Shown piece by piece: positions 38,908 to 47,697 of a stretch of 64,000 bases of DNA. Position 1 is the stretch's first letter, and each line of letters opens with the position of its first letter. The position numbers and the translations under genes are program-made. The notes under the pieces are model-generated. The model had not been told where the DNA came from and ran no database searches. It worked only from the letters and a program-made list of their open reading frames with translations. Source of the stretch: Acidobacteriota bacterium (GTDB lineage Bacteria; Acidobacteriota; Thermoanaerobaculia; Gp7-AA8); the NCBI GenBank assembly GCA_003223645.1, contig QHVT01000011.1, forward strand, positions 1 through 64,000, given 5' to 3'.

Positions 38908-40416
38908 GTGCGCGACTTCGTCCTCGTCCACATCAACGGCGTCCCTCACCGCATCGCCGCTCCGCGGGCGTTTGAAACGCTCTCGCGGTTTCTTCGCTAC
39001 GACCAACGCGCCACCGGCACGAAGATCGTCTGCGAGGAAGGGGACTGCGGCGCGTGCACGGTGCTGGTCGGCCGCGTGGAGGACAGGCAATCCTGCCTGT
39101 CTGCATCCGAAGGGACAGAACCACGACAGGCAGGATTGCCTGTCCTCCACTATCGCCCGATCAACTCCTGCATCCAGTTTCTCTTTCAGCTCGATTGCAC
39201 GCACGTCGTCACCGTCGAAGGCCTCGCCCGCGGCGGCACGCTGACGCCGGTGCAGGACGCGATGGTGCGCTGCCACGGCGCACAGTGCGGCTACTGCACG
39301 CCCGGCTTCATCATGGCCATGGCCGGCATGTACGAATGCACGTCGCATCCGACCGTGGGCGACGTCCGCGCGGCGCTGACGGGAAATCTCTGCCGCTGCA
39401 CCGGCTACGATTCGATCATCAAGGCCGCGCTCGAGGCGACCGATCAGCCGAAGATCGAAGAGATTTATCCCAGCGCGCCGATCGTCAACGCAATCAAACA
39501 GTACGAATGCGACGCGGTGCGACTTCAGGGCCTCCAAGCCTCCGAGCCTCCGAGCCTCCCGGGAGGCCAGGAGGCCGGGAGGCTTGGAGGCTTTTTCAAG
39601 CCGAACGATCTCGCGAGCGCGATCCGATTCAAATCAGAAAATCCGAAGTGCGTGATCGTGCAGGGCGCGACCGACTTCGGCGTGTGGTGCAACAAGCGCG
39701 GCTTCGTCGCCGAGGCGATGATGTCGCTGGACGGAATCGAAGGACTCGGCGACGTCCGGCATGAAGACGGCGCGCTGCTCGTCGGCGGACGCGCGTCGCT
39801 CGCCGACTTCGAGTCCGCGGTGCGCGGCATCGTCCCCGAGCTCGTGCCGATCATGGACCGCTTCGGATCGCCGCAGATCAAAAACGCCGGCACGCTCGCC
39901 GGCAACATCGCCAACGCGTCTCCCATCGCCGACACGCTGCCGTTTCTCTTCGTGACGAACGCATCGCTCGAGCTCACCGGCCTCTCCGGTACCCGCACCG
40001 TGGCGATCTCCGACTTCTACCTCGGCTACAAGAAGCTCGACCTCCAACCCGACGAGCTCATCACGCGCATCATCATTCCGCTCCCGTCGAAAGACGAGAC
40101 CCTGCGCTTGTACAAAATCTCGAAGCGCAGCCATCTCGACATCTCGTCCTTCACCGCCGCGATGCTGATGCGCCGCAGCGACGGTCACGTCGACTCGATC
40201 CGTATCGCCTACGGCGGCGTCGCGCCGGTCGTGCTGCGCTTGCCGAAGACCGAACAGTTCCTCACCGGCAAAGCGCTGGCGCGCGAAACGTTCGCCGAGG
40301 CGGGCGAGATCGCGCGCGGAGAAGTCGCGCCGATCTCGGACGTCCGCGGCACGCGCGACTTCCGTTTGCAGCTCGCGCAAAACGTGTTGCAGCGCTTCTA
40401 CTTCGACATCGCGTAG
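38908..40416 (+). CDS. xdhA: Xanthine dehydrogenase small subunit ([2Fe-2S]/FAD)
   Basis: Electron-transfer subunit that passes electrons from the molybdenum site to FAD/NAD. 502 residues from the GTG at 38908; a TACAAT -10-like box at 38894-38899 ends 8 bases before it. The plant-type cluster CEEGDCGAC ... NSC, the second cluster CHGAQCGYC ... CRC, and the FAD domain (VQGATDFGVW, GTLAGNIANASPIAD) are intact. Two palindromes are inserted in frame: one between the third and fourth ligands of the first cluster (39076-39150) and one in the linker before the FAD domain (39530-39591). The molybdenum subunit is not adjacent but at 59702. Confidence 0.93.
   Translation: MRDFVLVHINGVPHRIAAPRAFETLSRFLRYDQRATGTKIVCEEGDCGACTVLVGRVEDRQSCLSASEGTEPRQAGLPVLHYRPINSCIQFLFQLDCTHVVTVEGLARGGTLTPVQDAMVRCHGAQCGYCTPGFIMAMAGMYECTSHPTVGDVRAALTGNLCRCTGYDSIIKAALEATDQPKIEEIYPSAPIVNAIKQYECDAVRLQGLQASEPPSLPGGQEAGRLGGFFKPNDLASAIRFKSENPKCVIVQGATDFGVWCNKRGFVAEAMMSLDGIEGLGDVRHEDGALLVGGRASLADFESAVRGIVPELVPIMDRFGSPQIKNAGTLAGNIANASPIADTLPFLFVTNASLELTGLSGTRTVAISDFYLGYKKLDLQPDELITRIIIPLPSKDETLRLYKISKRSHLDISSFTAAMLMRRSDGHVDSIRIAYGGVAPVVLRLPKTEQFLTGKALARETFAEAGEIARGEVAPISDVRGTRDFRLQLAQNVLQRFYFDIA
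39076..39150. repeat. In-frame palindrome with 26-bp perfect arms inside xdhA
   Basis: Arms 39076-39101 and 39125-39150 are exact complements (GTGGAGGACAGGCAATCC ...) around a 23-base loop. Translated as VEDRQSCLSASEGTEPRQAG and onward, in a loop of the first iron-sulfur domain. Confidence 0.88.
39530..39591. repeat. In-frame GCCTCCAAGCCTCC palindrome inside xdhA
   Basis: Arms GCCTCCAAGCCTCC (39530-39543) and its exact complement (39578-39591) enclose more GAGCCTCC words and a CCCGGG centre. Translated as GLQASEPPSLPGGQEAGRLG in the interdomain linker. Confidence 0.85.
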
Positions 40417-40502
40417 GCCGGCTGTGGACTGCGGCAGCTACGCTGCCGCTTTGTGACCGCTGGAACGAATCGATGCCTTCCGCGGACTCGTCGACGACCT
40501 CC

Positions 40503-41165
40503 CTCGACCTTGACATCGACATCGCGAATGTCACGATCGGCATGCTCCGACCTCAACATCGATATCGCGAACGCCACGATTGACATGCTCCGACCTCGAC
40601 ATCGACATCGCGGATGTCACGATTGACATGCTCCGACCTCAACATCGACATCGCGGACGTCACGATTGACATGCTCCGACCTCAACATCGACATCGCGGA
40701 CGTCACGATTGACATGCTCCGACCTCAACGTCGACGTGGCGGACGTGATGATTGACATGTTCCAACCTCAACGTCGACGTCGCGGACGTCACGATTGACA
40801 TGCCCCGACCTCAACGTCGACATCGCGGACGTGATGATTGACATGTTCCAACCTCAACGTCGACGTCGCGGACGTCACGATTGACATGCTCCGACCTCAA
40901 CATCGACATCGCGAACGTGATGATTGACATGCTCCGACCTCAACGCCGACGGCGCGGGCGTGATGATTGACATGTTCCGACCTCAACATCGACATCGCGA
41001 ACGTGATGATTGACATGCTCCGACCTCAATGTCGACGTCGCGGACGTCACGATTGACATGCTCCGACCTCAACATCGACATCGCGGATGTCACGACTGAC
41101 ATGCTCTGACCTCGGCATTGACGTCATGGAAGCCATCCTTGACTGATTCGACCTCGACGTCGAGG
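40503..41165. repeat. 43-bp tandem repeat array, about 15 units
   Basis: Unit CTCAACATCGACATCGCGGA + CGTCACGATTGACATGCTCCGAC. Unit starts fall exactly 43 bases apart from 40552 to 41111 (13 full units), with degenerate units at each end. Units differ mainly by ATC/GTC, GTCACG/GTGATG and CTCC/TTCC switches. The length is not a multiple of three and stops occur in every frame, so it is non-coding. Every unit carries TTGACA, a perfect -35 hexamer, but no -10. There are no unique spacers, so it is not a CRISPR. Confidence 0.92.
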
Positions 41166-41250
41166 TACGCGCTGCTCCAAGGACCTCCGTAACTACTTCA
41201 TCTGGAGTCACCTACGGGCTATTGCCACATTTTTTTAGCCGGCACAACTT

Positions 41251-41269
41251 TATAAGAAATATGCTTATA
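41251..41269 (+). promoter_or_regulatory. TATAAG...CTTATA palindrome upstream of the next gene
   Basis: TATAAG-AAATATG-CTTATA in an AT-rich pocket 9 bases before the GTG at 41278, the only AT-rich spot between the array and the gene. It may act as a -10 region and/or operator. Confidence 0.4.
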
Positions 41270-41277
41270 CAGCATGA

Positions 41278-42603
41278 GTGTTGAGTGCGCTGATGAGAGC
41301 AAGGAACCACGCTCAGGCGCCCCAGGGCGCCACCGGCACTTGCCGGGAACGACGCCGGCCGGAGAGCCTGCGGCGGCGGCTTTGGGTCCGTCCGATCCGG
41401 CGTCTCCACCGCGCCCTCGACAGCTCCGTTCACCTGATCAGCCGCAGCCTGCTCTCCGCCGGCGCCTCCGAGCGCCGCGCGCAACGCCGGCCGATCCGTT
41501 CCTCGCGGGAGCTGGAGAAGGTAGAAGACCTGATCCTCCTCGCCTCCTCGCGGCTCTCGCAGGCGGCGCGCGAGCTCTCGAAAGTGCATGCCTGCATCGC
41601 CCGCGATCCGGAGAACGCGGGCGACGCGCCGGAGCTCCTCATCCTGGCGACCGAGCGCTGGATCTTCATGGCCGGATGGCTCGCCGAGAGCGCCGGCAGC
41701 GTCTTCGACCGCCACCAGGACGTGCTCGACGGCATCCGCAATGGGACGCTCGTGCCCGAGCGCTCCGCGTTCCCCCGTCCGCGCATCATCCTGGCCCCGC
41801 GGCCGGTGCCCATCCGCGCGTTCCTGCTCTGCCGTCAGCACCGCGTGCGGGATCGCATCGCCCCCTTGCTCCACAGACGCCGGCGCACTCCCCGCCCGGC
41901 GGCCCTGACAGTTCCCAATCCAGTGTTGTGGGCCGCGCTCCTCCTCTCGTTCCCGGCTGCCTGCTCTGACCATTCGCAAGCATTCGAGAGAAGATTGGAG
42001 ATTTTTATGAGCACTGTAGAAGTGACAGGAACCCCCATTTCCCATTCTGAAGCGGCGCAGCAGCGCGTGCAGGAGCTCCGCCGCTGGCGCGAGCTGATCC
42101 CGCACTTCGTCACGCCGGAGTCCACGGACGAGAGTCGGCGGCTGATTGCAGCCGCGTCGGTCCCGCCCGAGTTCATCGAGCTGACGAACGTGGCGGTCGC
42201 GAACCAGACCGCGCTCGTGCGCGGTGACGGAGCGACCCCCGCCGAGACCCGGGACCTCGTGAGCTACGCGGACGCATACGATCCGCTGGCGGACGAGCTC
42301 GAGGCCTTTGCGCAGTTCCTCCGGCACAGCACGAGAACGGCGCGAAACCTCGCCGGCACCGAGGCGCTGAACCGGTATGCCATCGCGCGCCGCCTGGCGA
42401 AACAGCGCAAGACCGCCCACTTGGCCCCGCACGTCGCCGACATGCGCCGTGCGCTGGGACGCAGCCGGCCGACGTCGCCCGAAGCAGCCGCACAGAAGGC
42501 GGCGGCAAAGGCCGCGAAGGCGACCGCGCGAGCGGCGAAAGCCGCGGCGCGGGCGGCAACGACGACGACGGCACAACCGGCGCCGGCGAAGCCCACGCAG
42601 TAG
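41278..42603 (+). CDS. Hypothetical protein; one open frame that may hold two genes
   Basis: A 441-codon frame without an internal stop. Residues 1-75 are Arg-rich. Residues 80-150 form a helical region (LEKVEDLILLASSRLSQAARELSKVHACIARDPENAG ... ERWIFMAGWLAES) followed by a Pro/Arg-rich stretch. From residue 244 (ATG at 42007, with GGAG upstream) a second, separate-looking protein starts. The N-terminal part may therefore have lost its own stop or suffered a frameshift that merged it with the downstream gene. Neither half belongs to a family I can name. A good terminator follows. Confidence 0.5.
   Translation: MLSALMRARNHAQAPQGATGTCRERRRPESLRRRLWVRPIRRLHRALDSSVHLISRSLLSAGASERRAQRRPIRSSRELEKVEDLILLASSRLSQAARELSKVHACIARDPENAGDAPELLILATERWIFMAGWLAESAGSVFDRHQDVLDGIRNGTLVPERSAFPRPRIILAPRPVPIRAFLLCRQHRVRDRIAPLLHRRRRTPRPAALTVPNPVLWAALLLSFPAACSDHSQAFERRLEIFMSTVEVTGTPISHSEAAQQRVQELRRWRELIPHFVTPESTDESRRLIAAASVPPEFIELTNVAVANQTALVRGDGATPAETRDLVSYADAYDPLADELEAFAQFLRHSTRTARNLAGTEALNRYAIARRLAKQRKTAHLAPHVADMRRALGRSRPTSPEAAAQKAAAKAAKATARAAKAAARAATTTTAQPAPAKPTQ
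42007..42603 (+). other. Alternative start: hypothetical protein with Ala/Lys-rich tail (198 aa)
   Basis: The ATG at 42007 follows a TTGGAG site by 6 bases. The protein MSTVEVTGTPISHSEAAQQR ... has a mostly helical body with an LPPEFIELT-like middle (SVPPEFIELTNVAVAN) and a C-terminal tail of repeated AAKAAKATARAAKAAARAA, probably DNA- or cell-wall-associating. I think this is the better-supported translation unit of the 441-codon frame. Function unknown. Confidence 0.6.
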
Positions 42604-42631
42604 ACCCCCGGAGTAGTACAGGATCCCCGAA

Positions 42632-42662
42632 GCGGGCGCGTCGCAAGGCGCGCCCGCTTTTT
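42632..42662 (+). terminator. Rho-independent terminator
   Basis: GCGGGCGCG (42632-42640), 8-base loop, CGCGCCCGC (42649-42657) and a run of five T. It ends the 41278-42603 transcript. Confidence 0.85.
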
Positions 42663-42668
42663 GATCTG

Positions 42669-43623
42669 CTACGCGCGGGAGATGCACATGGTCTGATTCA
42701 TTCGATCGGTCTCGCCGGCAGGTCCATTCCCGTTCTGATGCAGCACGAGGCTCTTGTCCCCGAACGTGATCTGGGCGTCGACGACCTTGTAGAAGAACTC
42801 CGTCTCGCTCTCGGGAAGATCTCGAACCGCAGCTGGCCCGTCGCCTGTGCGTACAGATGCGCGTCCTCTCGCGTGATGGTCACGACGAACGCCGGCGCGA
42901 GCTGATACCTGCCGACATAGCGATCGAAGATCTTCGGATCGACCGCGACTTCGCGATGCTCGTGTTCTTCATGCCGAGCGGATCGAGGATGCGCTTGCGG
43001 ACGAGCGTCTCGTAGTCCATGCCGGCGCGGCGCGCGAGTACGTGTCCGAGAAGACCGGCACCGAGATTCGAGTACTCGTAGCGCGAGCCGATGTCCCGCG
43101 CCAGCTCGGCCGAGGACAGAAACTCGTAGAGCTGCTGCACCGTGTAGTCGGCGTACGGATTGTTCGCGTCCTTCGGATTGAGATTGGACGGCAGACGCGA
43201 CAGCGCCGAGGTATGCATTGCAAGATGCTGCAGCGTGATCTTCACGCCTCCGCGCTCCGGCACCTTCACCTCGGCCGGCAGGTACTTCGCCACCGGATCC
43301 GTGAGCGCGACCTCCCCGCGGCTCACCATGTCCGCGAGCAGCAACGACGTGAACACCTTCGTCATCGAGCCGATCTCGAAGACCGTGCCGCCGTCGAGCG
43401 GACGCCTGTCGTCCTTGGCGAGACTTCCGTGCGCGACGATCCGCCTCCCGCCCGCCTCGATCACGCCTACAACGATGCCGACACTCTGATGCTGCTGATC
43501 GATCCGATCGGTGAGGATGCGTTTGATCTCCGCATCGGGCGCGACCTGCGTGATCGCGGCGTGTGCGAGCAGGAAAAGACAGAGAGACGAAAGGATGCGC
43601 TTCAGCATGTTCGGTTTCGACAT
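42669..43623 (-). pseudogene. Broken serine hydrolase (CubicO / class C beta-lactamase-like)
   Basis: Starts MSKPNMLKR with a signal peptide (LSSLCLFLLAHAAI). The catalytic SxxK lies in GSMTKVFTS and the YxN in YEYSNLGAG, typical of CubicO-type peptidases or esterases. After LGMKNTSIA the usual middle of the protein is missing. The reading then moves through at least two frames: DPKIFDRYVGRYQLAPAF in one, then TEFFYKVVDAQITFGDKSL in another, before stopping at 42669. So the gene has an internal deletion plus frameshifts. Its 5' end exists in two further truncated copies at 50442 and 51417. Confidence 0.85.
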
Positions 43624-43888
43624 CGTAACTTGGCTGGCAAGGAGGGGGCGGAAAGGGGGTATCAGCCGAGGGTGTGTGACAGACGACGCGGACCGAGCCG
43701 GCGATTCGACCCTGCCGGGCAACCACGCATTAGCCCTCCGGCCTGTCGATGCCCTTGTCAACGTTCTTGTGCTCGTCCAGCTTGTACCAGCCGGTCAGCG
43801 TTGCAGCGTCAAGCGTCAATTCAATCCAACGGACTCCACACGCCCGCGCCCGCAACGCGACCGCGCTTCTCCCTACCACGACAAAAAC
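43624..43888. other. Spacer with gene debris
   Basis: Contains the sequence shared upstream of all three serine-hydrolase 5' copies (GTAACTTGG ... AAGGAGG). On the minus strand at about 43737-43830 there is a short protein-like remnant (WIELTLDAATLTGWYKLDEH) ending in a stop. It looks like the C-terminus of a lost gene that I cannot name. Confidence 0.4.
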
Positions 43889-44253
43889 ATGAGTGAGAGT
43901 AACCATCGGAAGCGCGATGTGGGGCTGAAGGCGCGTGCATTGGCGATCGAGATGTATCGCGCGACGCGCAACTATCCGAGCGAAGAGACGTACGAGTTGG
44001 TGCAACAGATGCGTCGTGCCGCAATCTCCATCCTGTCGAATTTCGCAGAAGGTCAAGGCCGCTGGACCCGACCGGATTACCGGCGTTTCGTCCTGAACGC
44101 GCGGCTCCGCCTTCGAGCTCGAGGCACAGATCGCGATTTCGGCAGATCTCGAGTTCCTGCACCGCGAGAGAGCGCAGCGATTGCTCGACGTTGTGGGCCG
44201 AGGTCGAACGCCTCCCGAACGGCGTCCTCGAACACATTCAGTCGCAGGTGTAA
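43889..44253 (+). pseudogene. Frameshifted four-helix bundle protein (S23/IVP family)
   Basis: From the ATG at 43889 the frame reads LKARALAIEMYRATRNYPSEE, then QMRRAAISILSNFAEGQGRW and YRRFVLNAR, the hallmark of the small four-helix-bundle family first seen in 23S rRNA intervening sequences. Right after LNAR the expected GSAFELEAQIAISADLEFL continues in another frame, and a further shift is needed to reach the normal end AEVERLPNGVLEHIQSQV (TAA at 44251). With two frameshifts it is a pseudogene. Intact members are often near accessory loci; the function is unknown. Confidence 0.85.
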
Positions 44254-44314
44254 CTATAACTAGCCGGGTGCAGGAGGAACTTGGGTCTCCTGCGCCCTGC
44301 CCCTGCGCCTACGC

Positions 44315-44394
44315 GGAGGTAGGGATTTCCATCCCTCCGGGTTATCCTCTTCAGGGTCCTGAATGTCGGGCGTGCGTCCATCCCATAGGGATGG
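44315..44394 (+). promoter_or_regulatory. Structured 5' leader with three hairpins before the DUF3494 gene
   Basis: Three successive stem-loops: AGGGAT-TTCC-ATCCCT (44321-44336, extended by GG/CC), TTCAGG-GT-CCTGAA (44350-44363) and CCATCCC-ATA-GGGATGG (44378-44394). The GGGAT/ATCCC arms of the first and third stems could also pair with each other, an alternative-fold layout. The last stem ends 12 bases before the ATG at 44407 and covers the only purine-rich stretch that could act as a ribosome binding site. Confidence 0.5.
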
Positions 44395-44406
44395 GGGGCC
44401 CCTCAA

Positions 44407-46692
44407 ATGTGGTTCCGACGAATCCTCGCCGTGATTCCGGCGGTGGCGTTGCTGGTCGCACGCATCACCGCAGAGGCGCAGACTGCCCCGCGTCTGGGCG
44501 ACGCCGCGAGTTTCGTCGTCCTCGGAAATTCATCCGTCGTGAACACCGGAACGGCGACACGGATCACAGGGAATGTCGGCGTCAGTCCGTCAGAGACCAT
44601 CGAGGGGCTGTCCGACGACATGTTCGTTCTCGGGGACATGCGCAGGAACGACGCGCTCGCGAAGAGCGCGCGCAGAGACAGCGATGCGGCCGATGCCGAC
44701 CTCGCGTCGCGCACTTGCACCGCCATGCTTGCGGACACGGAGTTGGGCGGCAAGACGTTCTTCCACGGCGTCTACTGCTTCACGTCGCCGGACGTGCGCC
44801 TCAATGGCACGGTGACGTTCGACGCGGAGGGCAAGCGCGACGCGGTGTTCATTCTCCGGTTCGCGGGCGCATTGACGACCGGCAGGGAATCCCAGGTGCT
44901 CGTCATCGGAAACGGTTATGACGGGAATGTCTTCTGGCGTGCGAGCGGCGCAGTGAGTGTCGGTACGAGCTCCAGCTTCATCGGAAACATTTTCGCCGGA
45001 TCGGGGATCACGTTCGGGTCCGGTGCCCGGATTTCGGGGCGGGCGCTGACGCGCACCGGGAGCGTTGTGTTGAACAACAACCTGTTGTTGTTGTGCTGTG
45101 CGCCGATCACAGTAAGTCCATCCTCGCTCCCGAACGCTGCCCTCGGCGCGCAATACCGGCAGACGTTTTCCGCGAGCGGCGGTATGGCACCGTATACGTT
45201 CAGAATCTCGTCGGGCTCGCCGCCGCTTGGACTCGCGCTCGTCAATGGAGCTCTGCAGGGGACACCGCGGCAGACCGGAAGTTTCCTATTCACCGTCGAC
45301 GCCACGGACGCGCTCGGGTGCACCGGCACCGCCGCGTACGTGATCCAAGTGGATTGTGGCGTTGCAACTGAGCTCGAGTCCGCGACCCTCGGCGTCCCTT
45401 ACGACGGAGCATTGTTCTCCGCGGGCACCTGTACGCGCATCGCGGTAGCGTTCCCTAAAGACCTGGATCTCGAAGGCTGCAGGCTCAAAGGTGTGCCTAA
45501 GGAAGTCGGAACGTTCTCGTTCATTGTGAAGAACACCATCGCCGGCGAACGCTGCTTCACACTGCGCGTTGACGATTGTCCGATCGTCATCACCGACGCT
45601 CCGCCGCCAGGGATCGCGTGCTCACTCTACAGTCATACCTTCTCCGCAACTTGTGCGGTCGCACCGTACGTTTTCACCGCCAACGACTTGCCCGATGGTT
45701 TTGGTTTGCTCACGACCGGCAAACTCTCCGCGACCGTTTCGATCGCGCGCTCCTACGACATCGATGTAACCGTCAAAGATGCTCTCATGCGGTCGCATAC
45801 ACAGCGATTCACGATCAATTTCGCATGTCCTCCGAATCCGAGCGGCACGATCGTCCTTCCCCCGGGCAAAGTCGGCGAACTCTATGCCGCGCAACTGCCG
45901 CCCCTCACCTGCGGCGAAACCGAATCCTTCCTCGTTCCGTCGCCGCCGGATGGATTGTGCGTCTTCATGAACGGTGCGGTTTCGTGTAAACCTTCGAAAG
46001 GCGGTCCTCAGGAGTTCTCGGTCATCTACAAGAGCAAAGACGGCTGCGTCGTGACCGGCAAGGCCCGCATCGACGTCGATTGTCCCCTGATCACGCTGTC
46101 CGACCTTCCGCCGATGGTGCAGGGCGTCGACTATGACCAGACCATCGTGATCGGCGGAATCAATCCCCCGTATGACGTCACGGACAGCGGTTTGCCGGAA
46201 GGCATCGTCAGAGACGACCTGCGGATTCACGGGAAACCGTCGTCGCCCGGTCCCTATACATTCACAATCACAGTGACCCATCCAGCGACTTCGTGTGTCA
46301 AAAGACGCACGTATTCGCCGACTTGCCCGGCACTCGAGATCGCGCCGGCTGTCCTTCCCAACGCTGTGGAGGGCATTCCCTACGGTCCGATCGTTTTCAC
46401 TACGAGTGGAGGCACTCCGCCGTACGTCTACAGCATTTCCGGATCGCTGCCGGCAGGGGTCGTTCCATCAGGCGATACGTTATCCGGTACGCCCACCGCG
46501 AGCGGACCGTTTTTCTTCACGATCAAAGTCACCGACAAATACGGCTGCACCGCGACGCGTGATTATTCGATTTACGTCATGTGCACCGTCGCCTGTCCGC
46601 GCGGGATTCCGACGCTGTCGGAGTGGGCGTTGTGGCTGCTCATGATGATGATGGCGAGTGCCGGCATGTTCATGATGCGGAGGGTGCAATGA
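44407..46692 (+). CDS. Exported DUF3494 (ice-binding-like) / Ig-repeat protein with IPTL-CTERM anchor
   Basis: A 761-residue surface protein. Signal peptide (about 1-25), then a DUF3494 ice-binding-like beta-helix domain (about 28-230: LGDAASFVVLGNSSVVNTG, GNVGVSPSETI, ADTELGGKTFFHGVYCF, FWRASGAVSVGTSSSFIGNI). Next come about five putative-Ig (He_PIG-type) repeats with PLPNA-G-Y / GLP-G / GTPT-SG-F-F motifs, and finally an IPTL-CTERM sorting signal (IPTLSEWALWLLMMMM ... MRR). DUF3494 domains bind ice in some species, but most serve as adhesins. The stop overlaps the start of the EAD-protease gene (ATGA), tying it to the operon. Confidence 0.85.
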   Translation: MWFRRILAVIPAVALLVARITAEAQTAPRLGDAASFVVLGNSSVVNTGTATRITGNVGVSPSETIEGLSDDMFVLGDMRRNDALAKSARRDSDAADADLASRTCTAMLADTELGGKTFFHGVYCFTSPDVRLNGTVTFDAEGKRDAVFILRFAGALTTGRESQVLVIGNGYDGNVFWRASGAVSVGTSSSFIGNIFAGSGITFGSGARISGRALTRTGSVVLNNNLLLLCCAPITVSPSSLPNAALGAQYRQTFSASGGMAPYTFRISSGSPPLGLALVNGALQGTPRQTGSFLFTVDATDALGCTGTAAYVIQVDCGVATELESATLGVPYDGALFSAGTCTRIAVAFPKDLDLEGCRLKGVPKEVGTFSFIVKNTIAGERCFTLRVDDCPIVITDAPPPGIACSLYSHTFSATCAVAPYVFTANDLPDGFGLLTTGKLSATVSIARSYDIDVTVKDALMRSHTQRFTINFACPPNPSGTIVLPPGKVGELYAAQLPPLTCGETESFLVPSPPDGLCVFMNGAVSCKPSKGGPQEFSVIYKSKDGCVVTGKARIDVDCPLITLSDLPPMVQGVDYDQTIVIGGINPPYDVTDSGLPEGIVRDDLRIHGKPSSPGPYTFTITVTHPATSCVKRRTYSPTCPALEIAPAVLPNAVEGIPYGPIVFTTSGGTPPYVYSISGSLPAGVVPSGDTLSGTPTASGPFFFTIKVTDKYGCTATRDYSIYVMCTVACPRGIPTLSEWALWLLMMMMASAGMFMMRRVQ

Positions 46693-47690
46693 GCTGGACA
46701 CCGTGGTTGAGCAGTCTCAATGACGTGATGGCGGATCTATACCCCACTTTCGATGAGGCCAGGAAGATGGTGCTCGAGGTCGGGTTGAAGCCGAGTTACA
46801 TCAGCCTCGAAGGCACGTCGTCGGTCATTCGCTGGTTCAACATCGTGAAATACATCAACGACGGATGGGGCGAAAAGCCGGGCATTCCGCCGCGCGCAAT
46901 GAAGCTCGTGGAGCTCGCTCTGGGGGGGAAATTTCCCGAACACCCCATTCTGACCGCTCTCAAGAACAACGAGCCGCCGGTGGTCGAGGTACCGAAGCTC
47001 AATCTCGCTCCCCCGAATGTGGACGACGGCGAGCATTACGAGAAAATCACCGGCTCACAGAACACGCTGCTCCCGATTCGCTTTCTGGAGATCGGAACGC
47101 AACGCGCCCGCGCAGTGGCGCGCATCGTCCGCGGCGACGGCTCGGGCACCGGCTTTCTGATCGGCAATGGCTGGTTGCTGACGAACAATCACGTGCTCCC
47201 CAATGCGGCCCTGACCGCGAATGCGATCGCGGAGTTCAACTATCAGCAGGCCAGCGAGGGACTCGACTGTGCGACCGAGCGCTTCAAGCTCGACGCCGCC
47301 CGTTTCCGCACGAGCATAGCGAACGATTGGAGCGCCGTGGGAATCGACGCGGCCGCCGAGGCGAAATGGGGAGCGATTCCGCTCGAGCCGGTCGACGTCG
47401 CGGTGGATGCGTTCGTGAACATCATTCAGCATCCCGGCGGCGGACAAAAACAGATCGGGCTGTATCACAATACCGTCGCCGCGGTCGGCGATGGGCGCGT
47501 GCAGTACCTCACCGACACACTACCCGGCTCGTCGGGCTCGCCGGTGTTCGACAGCGCGTGGAAGGTCGTGGCGCTGCATCACAGCGGAGGAATGCTGCGC
47601 GTGCCGGGCACGAAACAGCGCGCTTACTTGAACGAGGGCATCGCGGTGCGCACCGTCATCGACGATCTGCGCGCGGCAGGAGTGCTGTGA
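46689..47690 (+). CDS. EAD-like domain / trypsin-like serine protease
   Basis: 333 residues, no signal peptide, so cytoplasmic. Residues 1-92 are an all-helical domain (LSSLNDVMADLYPTFDEARK ... WFNIVKYIND ... LVELAL ... FPEHPILTAL) that reads like effector-associated domain 1, a small adaptor found in bacterial conflict systems. Residues 125-330 are a V8/trypsin-like protease with a complete triad: His168 (GWLLTNNHVLPN), Asp213 (NDWSAVGID) and Ser282 (LPGSSGSPVF). The EAD would recruit or activate the protease by binding another EAD. The next gene carries one too. ATG overlaps the previous stop. The EAD family call is by eye. Confidence 0.82.
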   Translation: MSWTPWLSSLNDVMADLYPTFDEARKMVLEVGLKPSYISLEGTSSVIRWFNIVKYINDGWGEKPGIPPRAMKLVELALGGKFPEHPILTALKNNEPPVVEVPKLNLAPPNVDDGEHYEKITGSQNTLLPIRFLEIGTQRARAVARIVRGDGSGTGFLIGNGWLLTNNHVLPNAALTANAIAEFNYQQASEGLDCATERFKLDAARFRTSIANDWSAVGIDAAAEAKWGAIPLEPVDVAVDAFVNIIQHPGGGQKQIGLYHNTVAAVGDGRVQYLTDTLPGSSGSPVFDSAWKVVALHHSGGMLRVPGTKQRAYLNEGIAVRTVIDDLRAAGVL

Positions 47691-47697
47691 GGGAATC

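Noticed and set aside
40503-41165. CRISPR array
   Set aside because: The 43-bp units abut without unique spacers, and there are no cas genes nearby; it is a tandem satellite.
41212-42687. 491-codon minus-strand frame
   Set aside because: Arg/Gly-rich antisense shadow; the plus strand has a ribosome site and a terminator at its end.
44254-44406. c-di-GMP (GEMM) riboswitch before the DUF3494 gene
   Set aside because: The hairpins lack the conserved GEMM core; kept only as an unassigned structured leader.
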